DNA of 64,000 bases from Dermatemys mawii (Eukaryota > Chordata > Testudines > Dermatemydidae): contig ML677335.1 of assembly GCA_007922305.1 (NCBI GenBank), forward strand, positions 34,242,113 through 34,306,112. The letters run 5' to 3'. Both the position numbers and the translations under genes were made by a program. Positions 36,955 through 47,732 of this stretch are shown piece after piece (position 1 is the stretch's first letter; every line of letters begins with the position of its first letter). Below the pieces are notes generated by a model. It worked only from the letters and a program-made list of their open reading frames with translations, ran no database searches and was not told where the DNA came from.

Positions 36955-38329
36955 CTTAGCGAGTAAGCTCCATCCTTAACATTGATCTGATAGAATTTAT
37001 ATTTTAAACTAATAATAATAAAGTTTCTGATTTTGGTACAAACTCCTCTTATATAATCCATCATGCACTACAATTATTTCATTCTTATTTTCATCTAATA
37101 TATTATTGTCTATAATGAATAATTTAGTAAATAAAAAAATGTAAATGGTCACACAAAATTATTTTCATTTTTTCTTTGTATCAGCAGAAGAGAAGATACA
37201 TGGAAGTAATGGTAAGATATATTAATATCAGATCTATTCTTACTGCACTTATTTAAAGCAGTTTCAATTATCGGTATTTTGTTACTGATTAAGGCAATTT
37301 AGAAAACAAAACAAACAAACCAAATGCACGTGGTAGAGAAAATGCTGCTCACCACTAATTCCAGATACAACCCAGTGACATGCAGAACCAGAGCAGACAT
37401 TACCCACTATTACCTGACATGACCTTGATTCACTCTCCAAATATAAGAATGGCTCCAAGTGAGTTGTAATAATTCATTTTGTCATTCTTCACAAGTGAAA
37501 CCTTCTCACATTTGCTTATATGCAATAGCACATTAAGTCAAAATGTTATACACAAGGTTCTTTGTTTCCAGTTCATAGGAATAGGTCTTTTTTGCTGCCA
37601 TCATATTTTTTTCTCTTCCTCAAGCAAATCAATGCTTGCAATGAATTCATACAGGGAGTGATAAGAATGACCCTATTGCTTTCATTGTTCACATTCATCA
37701 TATGAGCTCATCCCTTCTTAAAACAGCACCAATACATGGGCCACTGCTTTACAGATCCATATCTTCTGGACTAAGCTGATCTTTTGTACATTACACCTCT
37801 GGCTATTACATTCTGAAACAGATATTCTCAGCTTTAATGGACACATCATAACTTAACCATAAAATAGGAAACCTGAAAGGAATTTTTTTCTTTATTCTCA
37901 GTTTTTTTTAAAAAAACCCTACACAATGAACAGTCATTACAAATGAGAGTTTCATAACTGAAACCTTTCACGCTCCCCTTGTTGTCAGCACCCCAGCAGA
38001 CACCTAAATCAAAACTATAGAACTTCATTGATACTAACTGATAGTGTTGTACCTAGAAAGGGTTTTATGGCCTGATAAGTTATAGAAACTGAATGCTAAA
38101 CAAAAATGGTTATGTCAATTTAGTTGCTGCTCAAATGACAGAGGAAAAAAATGCTTACCGAACAGAAAAAAACAAAACCAAAATAGAGAGCGAAACAGTC
38201 TTATTTTCATACTTTAAAATGACTATTATAGATAAGGAAAAGTACATTTAAAATATACTAAGATTACCTGATAGCATCCTTTAAACTTTTGAAGTGCTAT
38301 TCAGACCAGCTGTCCTCCTTAAACAATTG
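36955..38329. other. Unassigned AT-rich DNA
   Basis: No repeat or gene was recognised. It includes A/T homopolymer runs around 37126-37138 and 37895-37915. Confidence 0.45.
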
Positions 38330-38620
38330 AAACATCCTTGCTTCCTATTCCCCATATACTCAGTGCCTTCTGGTCCCTCAAATCCCTTTCAAAACCTACT
38401 TCTTCCAAAAGTCATTCCTATTATGTGACCACATCCCTCTTCCTGTTTAGTTATGTGCTATCAGTCCAAATTGTTGTGTCCATAACATTCAGTCGTGCCT
38501 TTAGTCTTTAAAATTTCTGGGGCAAGGACTCTGTTCTTTGACATATGCATTGATGGAGCTATCTGCACAAAAAGTAAACAAATACAATAATAAACATCTA
38601 GCCAATATTATCTGCAAGAA
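38330..38620 (+). mobile_element. L2-like LINE 3' end
   Basis: GGTCCCTCAAATCCCTTTCA, AAACCTACTTCTTCCAAAAG, then TTCTGGGGCAAGGACTCTGT and AATACAATAATAAACATC follow the order of the 3' end of an L2-type LINE (end of the reverse-transcriptase ORF, GGGGCAGGGACT tail, AATAATAA end). Assigned from memory of the family layout. Confidence 0.55.
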
Positions 38621-39235
38621 GATCCATTGCAGAGGGAAGGATCAGCTGGTTCTATAGCACCAGCAAAAACTTCCTAGAGTCCACTCCTAGGGAAGAGGCA
38701 GGCCATGGGAATATTCATAAAACAGCAGACTGTTGTGTCCAAGTTGCTGAAGATCCCATACAAAATACAGAGAAAGTATGACAAAGGTCTTAGTCAAAAA
38801 GGAAGAGGAAGAAAATCACAGAACTGCTCAGGTGCATCCTCCATAAACTTCTGCCATAAGAATATTCAACACTCTATTAATCTTAATAAGAAGGAAAGTC
38901 AGACTGTGGAACTTCAGAAGAAAAAATACTAGCCTCAAGTTTGGTTGACCATGTCTCTATTTTGCATACAACTGCAAAAAGTATGCTGAAATTTCAATGG
39001 AGCACAGCACTTCTTTTGCACAACAAGAAACACTACAGAGAAGCACAAGGAAGCAAAAAAACAGATAAACAGAGCCAGACGTGTACCCAGAAGCCTTCTG
39101 CTGCGGGACAAGCCCAAGAAAGAAACCAACAGAACACCACTGGCAATCACCTGCAGTCCTCAGCTAAAACCGCTCAAATGCATCATCAGTGATCTACAAC
39201 CCATCCTGGACAATGATCCCTCACTTTCATAGGCC

Positions 39236-39586
39236 TTGGGAGGCAGGCCTGTCCTCGCCCACAGACAACTTGTCAACCTGAAGCAGATTCTCACCAGCAA
39301 CTACACACGACACCATAGTAACTTTAAGTCAGGAACCAACCCATGCAACAAACCTCAATGCCAACTCTGCCCACATAGCTACACCAATGACACCATCACA
39401 GGACCTAATCAGATCAGCCACACCATCACTGGTTCATTCACCTGCACATCTACCAACGTAATATATGCCACCATGTGCCAGAAATGTCCCTCTGCTATGT
39501 ACATCGGCCAAACTGAACAACCCCTATGTACAAAGATAAATGGACAAAAGTATTACAAATATACTGCAATATACAAAAGCCTGTAA
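39236..39586 (+). pseudogene. Penelope-like GIY-YIG endonuclease fragment
   Basis: This 116-codon frame matches the C-terminal part of Penelope-like elements, where a GIY-YIG nuclease follows the reverse transcriptase and nicks target DNA. Visible marks are the NLKQIL segment at residues 14-19, the cysteine cluster Cys37/Cys42/Cys45 (CNKPQCQLC) typical of the PLE linker, VIYATMCQKC at 75-84 with the first tyrosine, and MYIGQTEQPL at 88-97 with the YIG signature. The downstream segment reads LCTKINGQ where active enzymes have LRxR and a following His, so the catalytic arginine appears lost. The frame ends early. Homologous sequence continues downstream in another frame to about 39740. An ancestral frame also ran upstream of the first Met but is interrupted by a stop near 39230. 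Non-functional. Confidence 0.85.
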
Positions 39587-39895
39587 GATAACACTTCAAC
39601 CTCTCTAGATGTACAATAGCAGATCAAAAGACAGCCATCCTGAAGCAAAAAAACTTCAAGACCAGACTTCAAAGAGAAACTGCTGAGCTCCAGTTCATCT
39701 GCAAATTTGACACTCTCAGCTCAGGATTAAACAAAGACTGAATGGCTCGCCAACTACAAAAGCAGCTTCTCCTCTCTTGGCGTTCACACCTCCAGATTAG
39801 CTGCAGGAAGTGGGCCTCACACTCCCTGATTGAATTTTCCTTGCTAGCTTGCCTGTATATTTATACCTGCCTCTGGAGATTTCCACAACATTCAT

Positions 39896-39931
39896 CTGAT
39901 GAAGTGGGTCTTCACCCACGAAAGCTGATGC
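39896..39931 (+). ncRNA. Hammerhead-like ribozyme motif in the PLE 3' end
   Basis: The box CTGATGA (39896-39902) is followed by one A, a perfect 6-bp stem GTGGGT/ACCCAC with a CTTC loop (39904-39919), then GAAA (39920-39923) and a minimal GC/GC stem III (39924-39931). This is the order of the hammerhead core: CUGAUGA, stem II, GAAA, stem III, cleavage site. Hammerhead motifs have been described in PLEs. Deviations are the extra A before stem II, a two-pair stem III, and a stem I I could not pair convincingly. Self-cleavage is therefore not asserted. Confidence 0.65.
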
Positions 39932-39985
39932 TCCAAAATATCTGTTAATTTGTAAGGTGCTACAAGACTCTTTGTCGCTTTTACA

Positions 39986-40257
39986 GAGAAAAAGGGTTTG
40001 GAGGGACTTAGCAAACTACAGGCCAGTGAAACTATTGGTGTAGTCTCAGAGGAACATGAACTAAATAGCGACAAAGCTGAAACCACAAAAGGACAGAATA
40101 AAAAATAATATTCAGAGAATCAATCCATTACCTAACCAGTATGACTGATCACAAATTTAAAAGTCATACATTGAACCCAGAACAGAGAAAAGAGACTGAA
40201 GCATGGCTGAGGAACGTGGTCTCTGTTCCTTCTTTCCTTTCTGCATAAAGGAAACAT
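39986..40257. other. Unassigned DNA between PLE tail and hairpin
   Basis: No feature was recognised. Confidence 0.45.
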
Positions 40258-40474
40258 AAACATAAACCCTTGTATCAGAGGCCCACAGTATGAGGCCTAA
40301 GGCTGAGCTAAAGTAATGGTCAAGACTTTGCTAACATAAAGCAAAGTTAAGCTGTGAGCCAGAGGCAGGCCCTGCTCACAGTTTAACTTTGCTTTATGTT
40401 AGCAAAGTCTTGAACATTACTTTAGCTCAGGCCTTAGGCCTCATACTGGGCCTCTGATACAAGGGTTTATGTTT
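40258..40474. repeat. 217-nt hairpin with about 101-bp arms and a 14-nt loop
   Basis: Arm 40258-40359 and arm 40374-40474 are reverse complements, with only about five differences: a 2-base insertion (GCCCACAGT against GCCCAGT), a missing C (AAGGCTGAG against AAGGCCTGAG), and single changes in AATGGTC/AATGTTC and TTAAGCTG/TTAAACTG. Landmarks are CTTGTATCAGAGGCCCA and TTTGCTAACATAAAGC. No terminal CAGGG-type motif or target duplication was seen. Confidence 0.95.
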
Positions 40475-41036
40475 CAGGGCCTCATCCTACTACAGAATCT
40501 AAAACCAAAGATCCAGGTTTCTATCCCAAATTTGTGTTTACAAATTATGCTATGGTCACTGAATCAAAATGGTGGGAAAAGTTGGAAGTAAAATCAAGGA
40601 AGACATGTAAGTTGACTTCAGATTCTGTCCATTTTTAGAAGACCTAGACCCCTTCCTAGACAGCTCAGGATCAATCAGATCCAAATTTTGATCAAATTTG
40701 TATTTGCTTAGTACAATCTTTGTAATCAGAAAGGCTGAGAAGTAATCTTTGCAATCAGAAAGGCTGATAGAAGTTTATTAGTTCAATTATTCTGCTTTTA
40801 TATTTTGTTTACAACACTGTCAGTATTGTATTTCCAACAATGTGTGTGTGTCTGTTTATGTTTCTGGAATAAATGCACTAATAAACTGAATCATGTAGTA
40901 TATGCCATATGTTTCTTTTCATAAAAACTGATTGGGTATTTTCACTGGGAATTTTCAGCAGTTTTTTTTCAGAATATTAAAATAGCGTTGGGGTGGGAAA
41001 AGGAAATAGAAAGTAACAAAAATTTAACCCCAACTG
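40475..41036. other. Unassigned DNA with a local duplication
   Basis: AATCAGAAAGGCTGA occurs twice, 31 bp apart (about 40722-40770), within a short direct duplication that includes AATCTTTG. Also a short (GT)n at about 40842-40851. Confidence 0.5.
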
Positions 41037-41290
41037 GGTCACATTTATTATTAAGGATACATTTATGAATAGTGTATAAGGAGCTAATAAATTATTAATA
41101 GATGTTATAAACATGAATGTTATGTTATAAGCACACCAATAGAAGATGTTTTATATGGTTGTAAGCAATCTATTGACTTATTGGTCAACAATCCAGCAAT
41201 TTATTAACTATTTATTAAAATATCTATTGACGGATTCATTGATTAGGTCTTTAAAATATTTATAAATGTATCCTTAGTATAAAGTGTGAC
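41037..41290. mobile_element. Non-autonomous DNA transposon with GGTCACA termini
   Basis: The left end GGTCACATTTATTATTAAGG and the right end, read inverted as GGTCACACTTTATACTAAGG, continue with matching GATACATTTATRAATA. The interior is over 75% A/T with repeated TTATTAA and TATTGA blocks. The target duplication could not be fixed. The family is unnamed here. Confidence 0.75.
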
Positions 41291-41749
41291 CTTAAAATTT
41301 ACTTCACCTCATTTTGTGTTTGTGTTTTATCTTTCCTTGATCTTATTTATTAATCCTGATAATTCCCTGAAAGCTGCATTATCCTTCCAGCCACTCAGTT
41401 AGCTGCCCAGTTACCCACATATTGTGCTGTCTTACATATCTTACAAATTCCAAACTCAAAAACTGTATTGTCATGCAAATAAGACAGCAGCTGATGTGGA
41501 TCATTATCTTGCCCACAGATTTCCATGCATATTTGTTTAGGAAATGATACCATTTTATTGATTAATTCAATTCATAGCATAAATATAACCCTGGTCACGC
41601 ACTTAGTTTTTTAATGCACTTTTTTTCAGCAGCAAATATCATCCTGAGTTCTGTTGCAAGATATTCTTAGTTTTAAAAGACCTGCTTTTGTACTGTCTGC
41701 AGACTTAAAAGAGTCCTTACTCATTATTACGAGCATACCTATTACATGT
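41291..41749. other. Unassigned AT-rich DNA
   Basis: No repeat or gene was recognised. Confidence 0.45.
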
Positions 41750-42560
41750 GCCTTCCCAGACTCCCTCCACTCTCCTCATTCTCTGTCATACCATCACATT
41801 ATTTTCTGTCATCCAGGCCCATAACAAGGTTATCCTACAATTCTTTCCTTGCCCTTGCCCCACACATCTAAACTACATCTAAATCCTGCTGCTTTTTCCT
41901 TCAAGTCATTTCCAACATCAATCCTTCTCTCTCTTTCCATGTAGCTCACATTCTTGTCTATGTTCTCATTATCTTTATTGCATTTTCCGTGTCTCACTTC
42001 ATTGACCCACATAATGCTTCCCTCCTTTCTATTCAAAACAACCATCAGGATCATCTTCCTTTGCGGCCTACCTATGCACTTTCATATTTGAGTCCCTCTT
42101 CTCGTTCCTGCTCCTACACCACGTCAAAGTTAAGGTTCTTTTCCTCAACTTCAAGGCTCTTTACAACTCTCTTGTACTCATCCACCCTTATCTCTTCTTG
42201 TACTTTCAGCATGTCCCCTTGTTCTTCCTTCCATTCTTTCTTTTGTGCAACTCCCAAAGACTAGAATATGCTGTCCTCACCTGCTACTTTCTCTGCATTC
42301 CAATTCTTCCTGAAAAGCCAGCATTCATGCCAAAGTCATGGGTACATACGATAATGAATTCAGTTTACTAAAATAACCCAGAACCTACTGCTTTTCAAAT
42401 ATTGAGAGACAGATCCTCAGCTGAAATCAGTCTAATTATTGTCTTCACTATTTTACCACCTTGACTATGTTCCTCTATCACTTTATTTTCTTTTCTTTTT
42501 TTTTCCAGAATTTACATTTTTGGGGGACAAGGACCATGCTCTCTTTTGTTTTTGGAAAGC
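41750..42560 (+). mobile_element. L2-like LINE 3' region
   Basis: ATCATCTTCCTTTGCGGCC, TTCAAGGCTCTTTACAACTC, CTTATCTCTTCTTGTAC, CTTCCTGAAAAGCCAGCATT and finally TTGGGGGACAAGGACCATG appear in the order expected of the end of an L2-type ORF and its tail. The frame is broken. Pyrimidine bias explains the 91-codon plus frame at 41989-42264. Confidence 0.5.
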
Positions 42561-43642
42561 ATAATAAAATATAATCATAATTAATAATACATCACATCGC
42601 ATCTTAAATATACATTTTAAGTGATTCACTGTATAAAAGTATTTCAAAAGAAAGTTTGGCCAATCTGTAAAATGAGGATGCAAAGGAAAATTGACCCTAA
42701 AGGGACATCATTAGTATTTTTTCCTTTAGCTGATAGGGTTGGCATAGCAACAGGAGAAGAAAAGGAATAGTCTATTAACTTCACTTGGATTTATTGAGCT
42801 GTTTCTTCACTGTCACCCTACAAATGGAATAGATGCACCTTAGTCTAAAAAAATTATGGCATAAAACATCTTGGGCAAAATAAATATCAGAAATTCGAGG
42901 ACACAGTACTGGTTTTATAAATTTGTAAACAGAGCTCTTGAATGATGAGTACAGCATTACTAAGGAGCCTTTTTTCATATTTCTTAAAGCACTTATTAGA
43001 AATCACTAATTTCAGAGATCTGGAATATACTGTACAAAGCAGGTCTTTTAATTTGACTGAATGTTCAAACAGGAGTGGTGAGTATGTCTGTTTATGAGGG
43101 ACAACCATCTAATGTCAAATAGATTTTCACTGCTATCTCTTAGCAATGCTGAGACCCAAGTGCATTGCATTTATACGGTTCCAGATACATTTTTGTAATT
43201 TTTTCTTGAATGTCTATCCATCTTCATGATTATGGTCCTGATTTAGCATAGTATCCAGGCATGTACCTCACTGTAAGCACCCCTGGGACTACTCAGAGAT
43301 AGGCACGTGCTTAAGTACTTTGTCAATACATGGCCTATTTGATAAACAAGCTCCAAATGGTCTAGAACTCTGTCACTAAGGTTCTTTGAAAGGTCAGATG
43401 AAGAGATAATATTTCTCATTTATTTTAAACAACTTTATCTCTAATCAAATAACACATTAGCCTTACAGCTATCTTCCTAGATTTTTTAGATATTGCATGG
43501 TCTTGAATTTAGAAAATCTATTAGTTCACTATTAATCCCCTCATTTTCAGCAATTTTCTGAATGAGTGCTGTTAGCTATCCTTTACTGGGTGTTAAATGA
43601 ATTAATTCAGTTAATTGCCAGTCAAGGCTGTTAACATATTCC
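42561..43642. other. Unassigned DNA with a palindromic-family fragment
   Basis: The fragment at 43230-43330 carries CCTGATTTAGCATAGTATCC and GGCACGTGCTTAAGTACTTT, both ends of the dispersed palindrome. The rest is unclassified. Confidence 0.45.
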
Positions 43643-44379
43643 TTGGGCTGTCGATTAATTGCAGTTAACTGACACAATTAACTCAAAAAAAGTAATCGTA
43701 AAAAAAATAATAACAATTAATCGTATCTTTAAGTGCCCTGTTGAACAAGAGACTACCATTTGAAATGTATTAAATATTTTGGATGTTTTTCTACATTTTC
43801 ATATATATTTTGCATTCTGTGTTGTGACTGAAATCAAAGTGTATATTCTGATTACAAATATTTGCACTGTAAAAATGATAAACAGAAGAAATAGTATTTT
43901 TCTATTCACCTTATACAAGTACTGTAATGCAATCTTTTTGTCCTGAAAGTACAATTTACAAATGTAGATTCTTTTTTGTTACATTATTGCACTAAAAAAA
44001 AAAATATAAAATTTCAGCGGCTGCAAGTCCACTCAGTCCTATGCCTTGTTCAGCCAATCACTAAAATAAAAAAGTTTGTTTACATTTTCAGGTGATAAAG
44101 CTGCCCTCTTCTTTTTTGCAATGTCACCAGAAAGTGAGAACAGGCATTTGCATGGCACTTTTTTAGCCAGCATTGCAATGTATTTACATGCCAGATATGC
44201 TAAACAGTTGTTTGCCCCTTTATGCTTTGGCCACCATTCAAGAGGACATGCATTCTGGTGATGCTCATTAAAAAAGTGTGTTATTTAAATTTGTGACTGA
44301 ACATCTTGGGGGAGAATTGTTTTCCCTGCATTCTGCCATATATTTCATGTTACAACAGTCTCAGATGATGACCTGGCAC

Positions 44380-44870
44380 ATGCTGTTGTTCATGTTAAGA
44401 ACACTTTAACTGCAGATTTGTCAAAAGCAAAGAAGGTACTAATGTGAGATTTGTAAAGATAGCTATAGTACTCAACCCAAGATTTAAGAATCTGAAGTGC
44501 CTTCCAAAATCTGAGAGGGATGAGGTAGGGAGCATGCTTTCAGAAGTCTTAAAAGAGCCACAATCACATGCAGAATCTACAGAACCCAAAACACCAAAAA
44601 AAAAAGAAAATCAACCTTCTGCTGCTGGCATCTGACTCAGATAATGAAAACAAACAAGCGTCGATCTGCATTACTTTGGATGGTTGTCGAGCAGAACCCG
44701 TCATCAACATGGATGCATGTCCCCTGGAATGGTGGTTGAAGCGTGCACATCTGGTACATAAATATTTTGCTATGCCGGCTATATTAGTATCATGAGAATG
44801 CCTGTTCTCACTTTCAGGTGACATTGTATATAAGTGGGCTGCATTATCTCCTGCAAATGTAAACATATCT
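44380..44870 (+). pseudogene. hAT transposase 3' fragment, frameshifted
   Basis: The plus strand encodes, in two frames, the end of a hAT transposase. The first frame (44444-44635) shows VRFVKIA and LNPRFK, the counterpart of the LDPRFK motif of hAT RNase-H-like domains, then LPKSERDEV. The second frame (44568-44795) carries LLLASDSDNENK, PLEWWLK and LVHKYFAMP, the start of the hATC domain. The switch occurs at the A-run around 44597-44607. A stop at 44793 cuts the frame before the LFSLSG block, whose DNA continues to about 44870. The copy at 2184-2486 is the same region on the other strand. Non-functional. Confidence 0.8.
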
Positions 44871-45040
44871 GTTTATCTGAATGAATGTTCAAATGGGGGT
44901 GGTGAATATGAATAAGAAGTAGGACTGAGTGGATTTGCAAGCTCTAAAAATGTACATTGTTTTATTTTTGAATGCAGTATTTTTCTACGTAATTCTATAT
45001 TTGTAAGTTTAACTTTCATGATAAAAAGATTGCATTACAG

Positions 45041-45433
45041 TACACTGCTGCCTCAATATAATACCGCTGTATAGGTGAAACTGCATTATATCGAAGCCAG
45101 ACACGCTGACGTGCTGATCCACTGGAGTGTGCAGCCACGCCCGCCCAAGTGTTCCTTTACCGCAGGCCTGCACAACATGCAGCCCGGGGGCCACATGTGG
45201 CCCGCCTGGGCTCACTGTGCGGCCCGCGGGAGGTGAGTAGGGGTAGGGCAAGCCAAGCGGTGGGGTGGGGGCAAGTGGATGGGGGCGGAGCGAGGGCGGA
45301 GCTTTTTGGCCCACAGCTGGGTTTTTTGCAGTAATATGGCCCTCGCTGCTTTTCGAGTTGTGCAGGCCTGCTTTACCGCGTTATATCAGAATTCGCCTTA
45401 TATCGGACCCCATTATATCCAGGTAGCAGTGTA
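45041..45433. mobile_element. Tc1/mariner-like MITE nested in the hAT right arm
   Basis: The element runs 45043-45431, starting CACTGCTGCCTCAATATAAT and ending ATATCCAGGTAGCAGTG, flanked by TA on both sides (45041-45042 and 45432-45433). The left arm of the host hAT supplies the empty site: at about 43910-43930 the same sequence, inverted, reads uninterrupted through GTAC. Without its own insertion the MITE is about 173 bp, with TATATCG repeats inside. Confidence 0.9.
45155..45378. mobile_element. 208-bp GC-rich hAT MITE nested in the mariner-like MITE
   Basis: Element 45163-45370 begins CAGGCCTGCACAAC and ends with its exact inverted copy GTTGTGCAGGCCTG. The 8-bp target duplication CTTTACCG is exact on both sides (45155-45162 and 45371-45378). 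The interior is GC-rich (GGCCCGCGGG and GGGGGCGGAGC). It encodes nothing. Confidence 0.95.
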
Positions 45434-45578
45434 TTTGTATTAGGTGAATTGAAAAATACTATTTATTTTTCTTTTTACAGTGCAAACATATGTAATCAAA
45501 AATGGCATTCTATCATTAACAGTGTGATTAATTGCACAATTAATCGTGATTAATTTTTTTAATTGCTTGACATCCCTA

Positions 45579-47499
45579 CTTACTTCCTTACTTATTTGTG
45601 ACAGTTATAATGCTTGTTGATGTATTTATCTTAAGCCCGTCTTACTTTCCTGATTAAGAACTGAATTCTGCTCTTGGAGGAATATTCACAGGTTCTCTTG
45701 AGTTCTGCATCTAAATGCAGAATTTAACACTTAGCATGAAATCAGGCAATGAATAGAAAACCCCTTACATTAGTGCTACACTGTGTAAATAAAGATGTCA
45801 GAAGTAGGGAAGCTTTCTAACTTTTCCATTACGAACTAACTAAAAAGTATAATCCATTTGTTTTACAAATCCACTTTTGATTAAAGTTTATAAAAAATAC
45901 TGTGGTTTCGGATAGATTGAAGACTGCAGAGGGAACTTTATTTTAGCAATATAGTATATTACAATCTCTTTTTGTATTATAACAACAGAAATAAATCAGT
46001 ACTAGTCCAGTTACGGCAGGACATCAGAATTTAAGTGAGCACATTTTCAAAAATCATGGGTAAAAGCAATATAGATAGGCAGAGGTCTGAGTATGAATAT
46101 ATATATTTACAGAAATAATAAATTACAAATATAACAAACAATATAAGTATATAACTTAAAATTATTTCAGATTTCCATACAAATGACCCTAATCCTGCAA
46201 ACACTTGTGCACATGACTAGTGTCATTTAAGTAAATAGCATTACTACTCGCTGACATCCATGTCTTTTCAGGATCATGGCTGAAGACAATCACAGAGAAG
46301 AAATGGAAAGAGGCATTTAATGACAAAACTAGGAGAACAACTAGTGTAAAGCAAGAGAAAACTGTTTTGGAAGCTACGTTGCCAGTGCACATTAAAAGGA
46401 CAATAAACAAATAGCAGCCATGTTGGATGCAGAGTTTGAAATTAGTGGAAAGAGGTTTGCATGTTGCAAATGAATAATGTCCACATTACAGACGATAGAG
46501 CACTCCAGACAGATTTTATAGGAATTCAAGTAAACGCAGAGAAAGTAAAGTGAGTGAAACAAAGACTGAGTTTGATTTTATTCAAACGCTCTGTATAAAT
46601 ACATAGCTCAATGTACTCATCTCAAGAAGATCAATATCAGGAATGACCATGTTGGGTTGGGTCATCCTGCTGGAGACAGAAAAACATATGAAGAACAGAC
46701 TAGCAGAAATAAAGCTGAAAACTGTTGGAAGGCTAGAATGTATTACTGGGCTATATAACAGGTTCTGAGCTCTAAAATAAAAGAAATAAAACACAGATGT
46801 TTCAATAATAGATGCAAGCTGCTGCTGCATGAAGTTATTAATAAGCAGGGGATATAAGTAGTAGGATTTTTGGTAAGATTAGAAAAAAACTGACAGAGAA
46901 AGCAAGGGTGATACCAACTTGAGCAATGAGTAAGAAATGGCTTAATACACAGAGCTGTGGAAAGCAATGAAAAATAAAAGGAAAACTATACAGGGAAGTA
47001 AATATCTAAAAAGATGTTCCCTCAAGAACAATAACAGAAGAGTAATGACAGCAAGAGATAACATATTTTGAACAGCAGAGGACTTCACAGACATCTCTAT
47101 GAGTACATCTAGACTATCACCACAACCATCAATATTCCTGGAACACCATGAGCTAAAGAATGAAGGAGGAAATGAAAGTATCAAAGAGAGGAGATTGAGC
47201 AAGCAATAAAGATGACAAAAGGATAAAGCAGCTGATGGATGATGTACACTCCTGATGCCATAAAGAATGAAGCATGAGAGACTCTAGTAATGTCATGTCA
47301 TTGAATGTAGTTATGAGAAAAGCAACATGTGATTTCCTTTGGAATTCTAGTTTCATGAATTTTTATTAACAGACTTAATTGGGGGGCTATGGAGGAGGAT
47401 AATAAAGTACTCCAGAGTCTTCAATTTCACAAAACAGTTGGGAAATATATTTTAGATCATTTTTATTTTATAAAGTAGCTATAATATGGTTGCAAAATA
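45579..47499. other. Unassigned DNA
   Basis: A palindromic-family fragment lies at 46185-46250 (ACCCTAATCCTGCAAACACT). From 46.2 to 47.36 kb several minus frames of 67-86 codons overlap one another. The plus strand there is purine-rich, which removes minus-strand stops. No domain was recognised. Confidence 0.45.
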
Positions 47500-47720
47500 A
47501 GGCTCCAATCTTGAAAACTCATACACGTGAGTACACACAGGTTTGATCCTGCAACTTGCTGAACACTCTGTCCCCAAACTAGCATGCTTAATTTTAAGCA
47601 CATTAGCAAAGTCAATGAAACTCTTTAACATCTCATGTGCTTAAAGTGAAGCACATGCTCAAATACTTTACTTGATTAGAGACAAAGTGCTAAACATTTT
47701 GCAGTATGGAGCCCTAAATG
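47500..47720. repeat. Palindromic amniote MITE-like relic
   Basis: TTTTAAGCACATTAGCAAAG, then ATGTGCTTAAAGTGAAGCAC and ATGCTCAAATACTTTACTTG, form the two arms. The outer GATCCTGCAACTTGCTG block is the family's end motif. Confidence 0.55.
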
Positions 47721-47732
47721 TCTACAGGTTTT

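Larger units (their letters stand above)
38700..39985 (+). mobile_element. Penelope-like retroelement, 3' portion with GIY-YIG remnant
   Basis: The segment covers the end of a PLE open reading frame (broken by stops and frameshifts), a GIY-YIG endonuclease remnant (39236-39586), a further coding-like stretch to about 39740 in another frame, an untranslated tail, and the conserved 3' end CATCTGATGAAGTGGG ... GTGCTACAAGACTCTTTGTC. The 5' boundary is uncertain. The reverse transcriptase is not recognisable within the window, so the copy is 5'-truncated. Confidence 0.85.
43643..45578. mobile_element. hAT foldback element with transposase 3' end in both arms
   Basis: Termini TTGGGCTGTCGATTAATTG and AATTGCTTGACATCCCTA are inverted partners of a GGGCTGTCAAGC-type hAT end. 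The left arm (43643 to about 44266) is the reverse complement of the right arm (about 44702-45578, minus insertions). Both arms contain the 3' part of a hAT transposase gene, in opposite directions. Between them is more transposase sequence on the plus strand. The flanking 8-mers CATATTCC and CTTACTTC agree at five of eight positions, a weak duplication. Inside the right arm sits a mariner-like MITE, which holds another hAT MITE. Confidence 0.8.

Noticed and set aside
36783..37064. 93-codon minus frame with SYVLYS repeats
   Set aside because: It is a product of the 18-bp tandem repeat, not a repeat protein.
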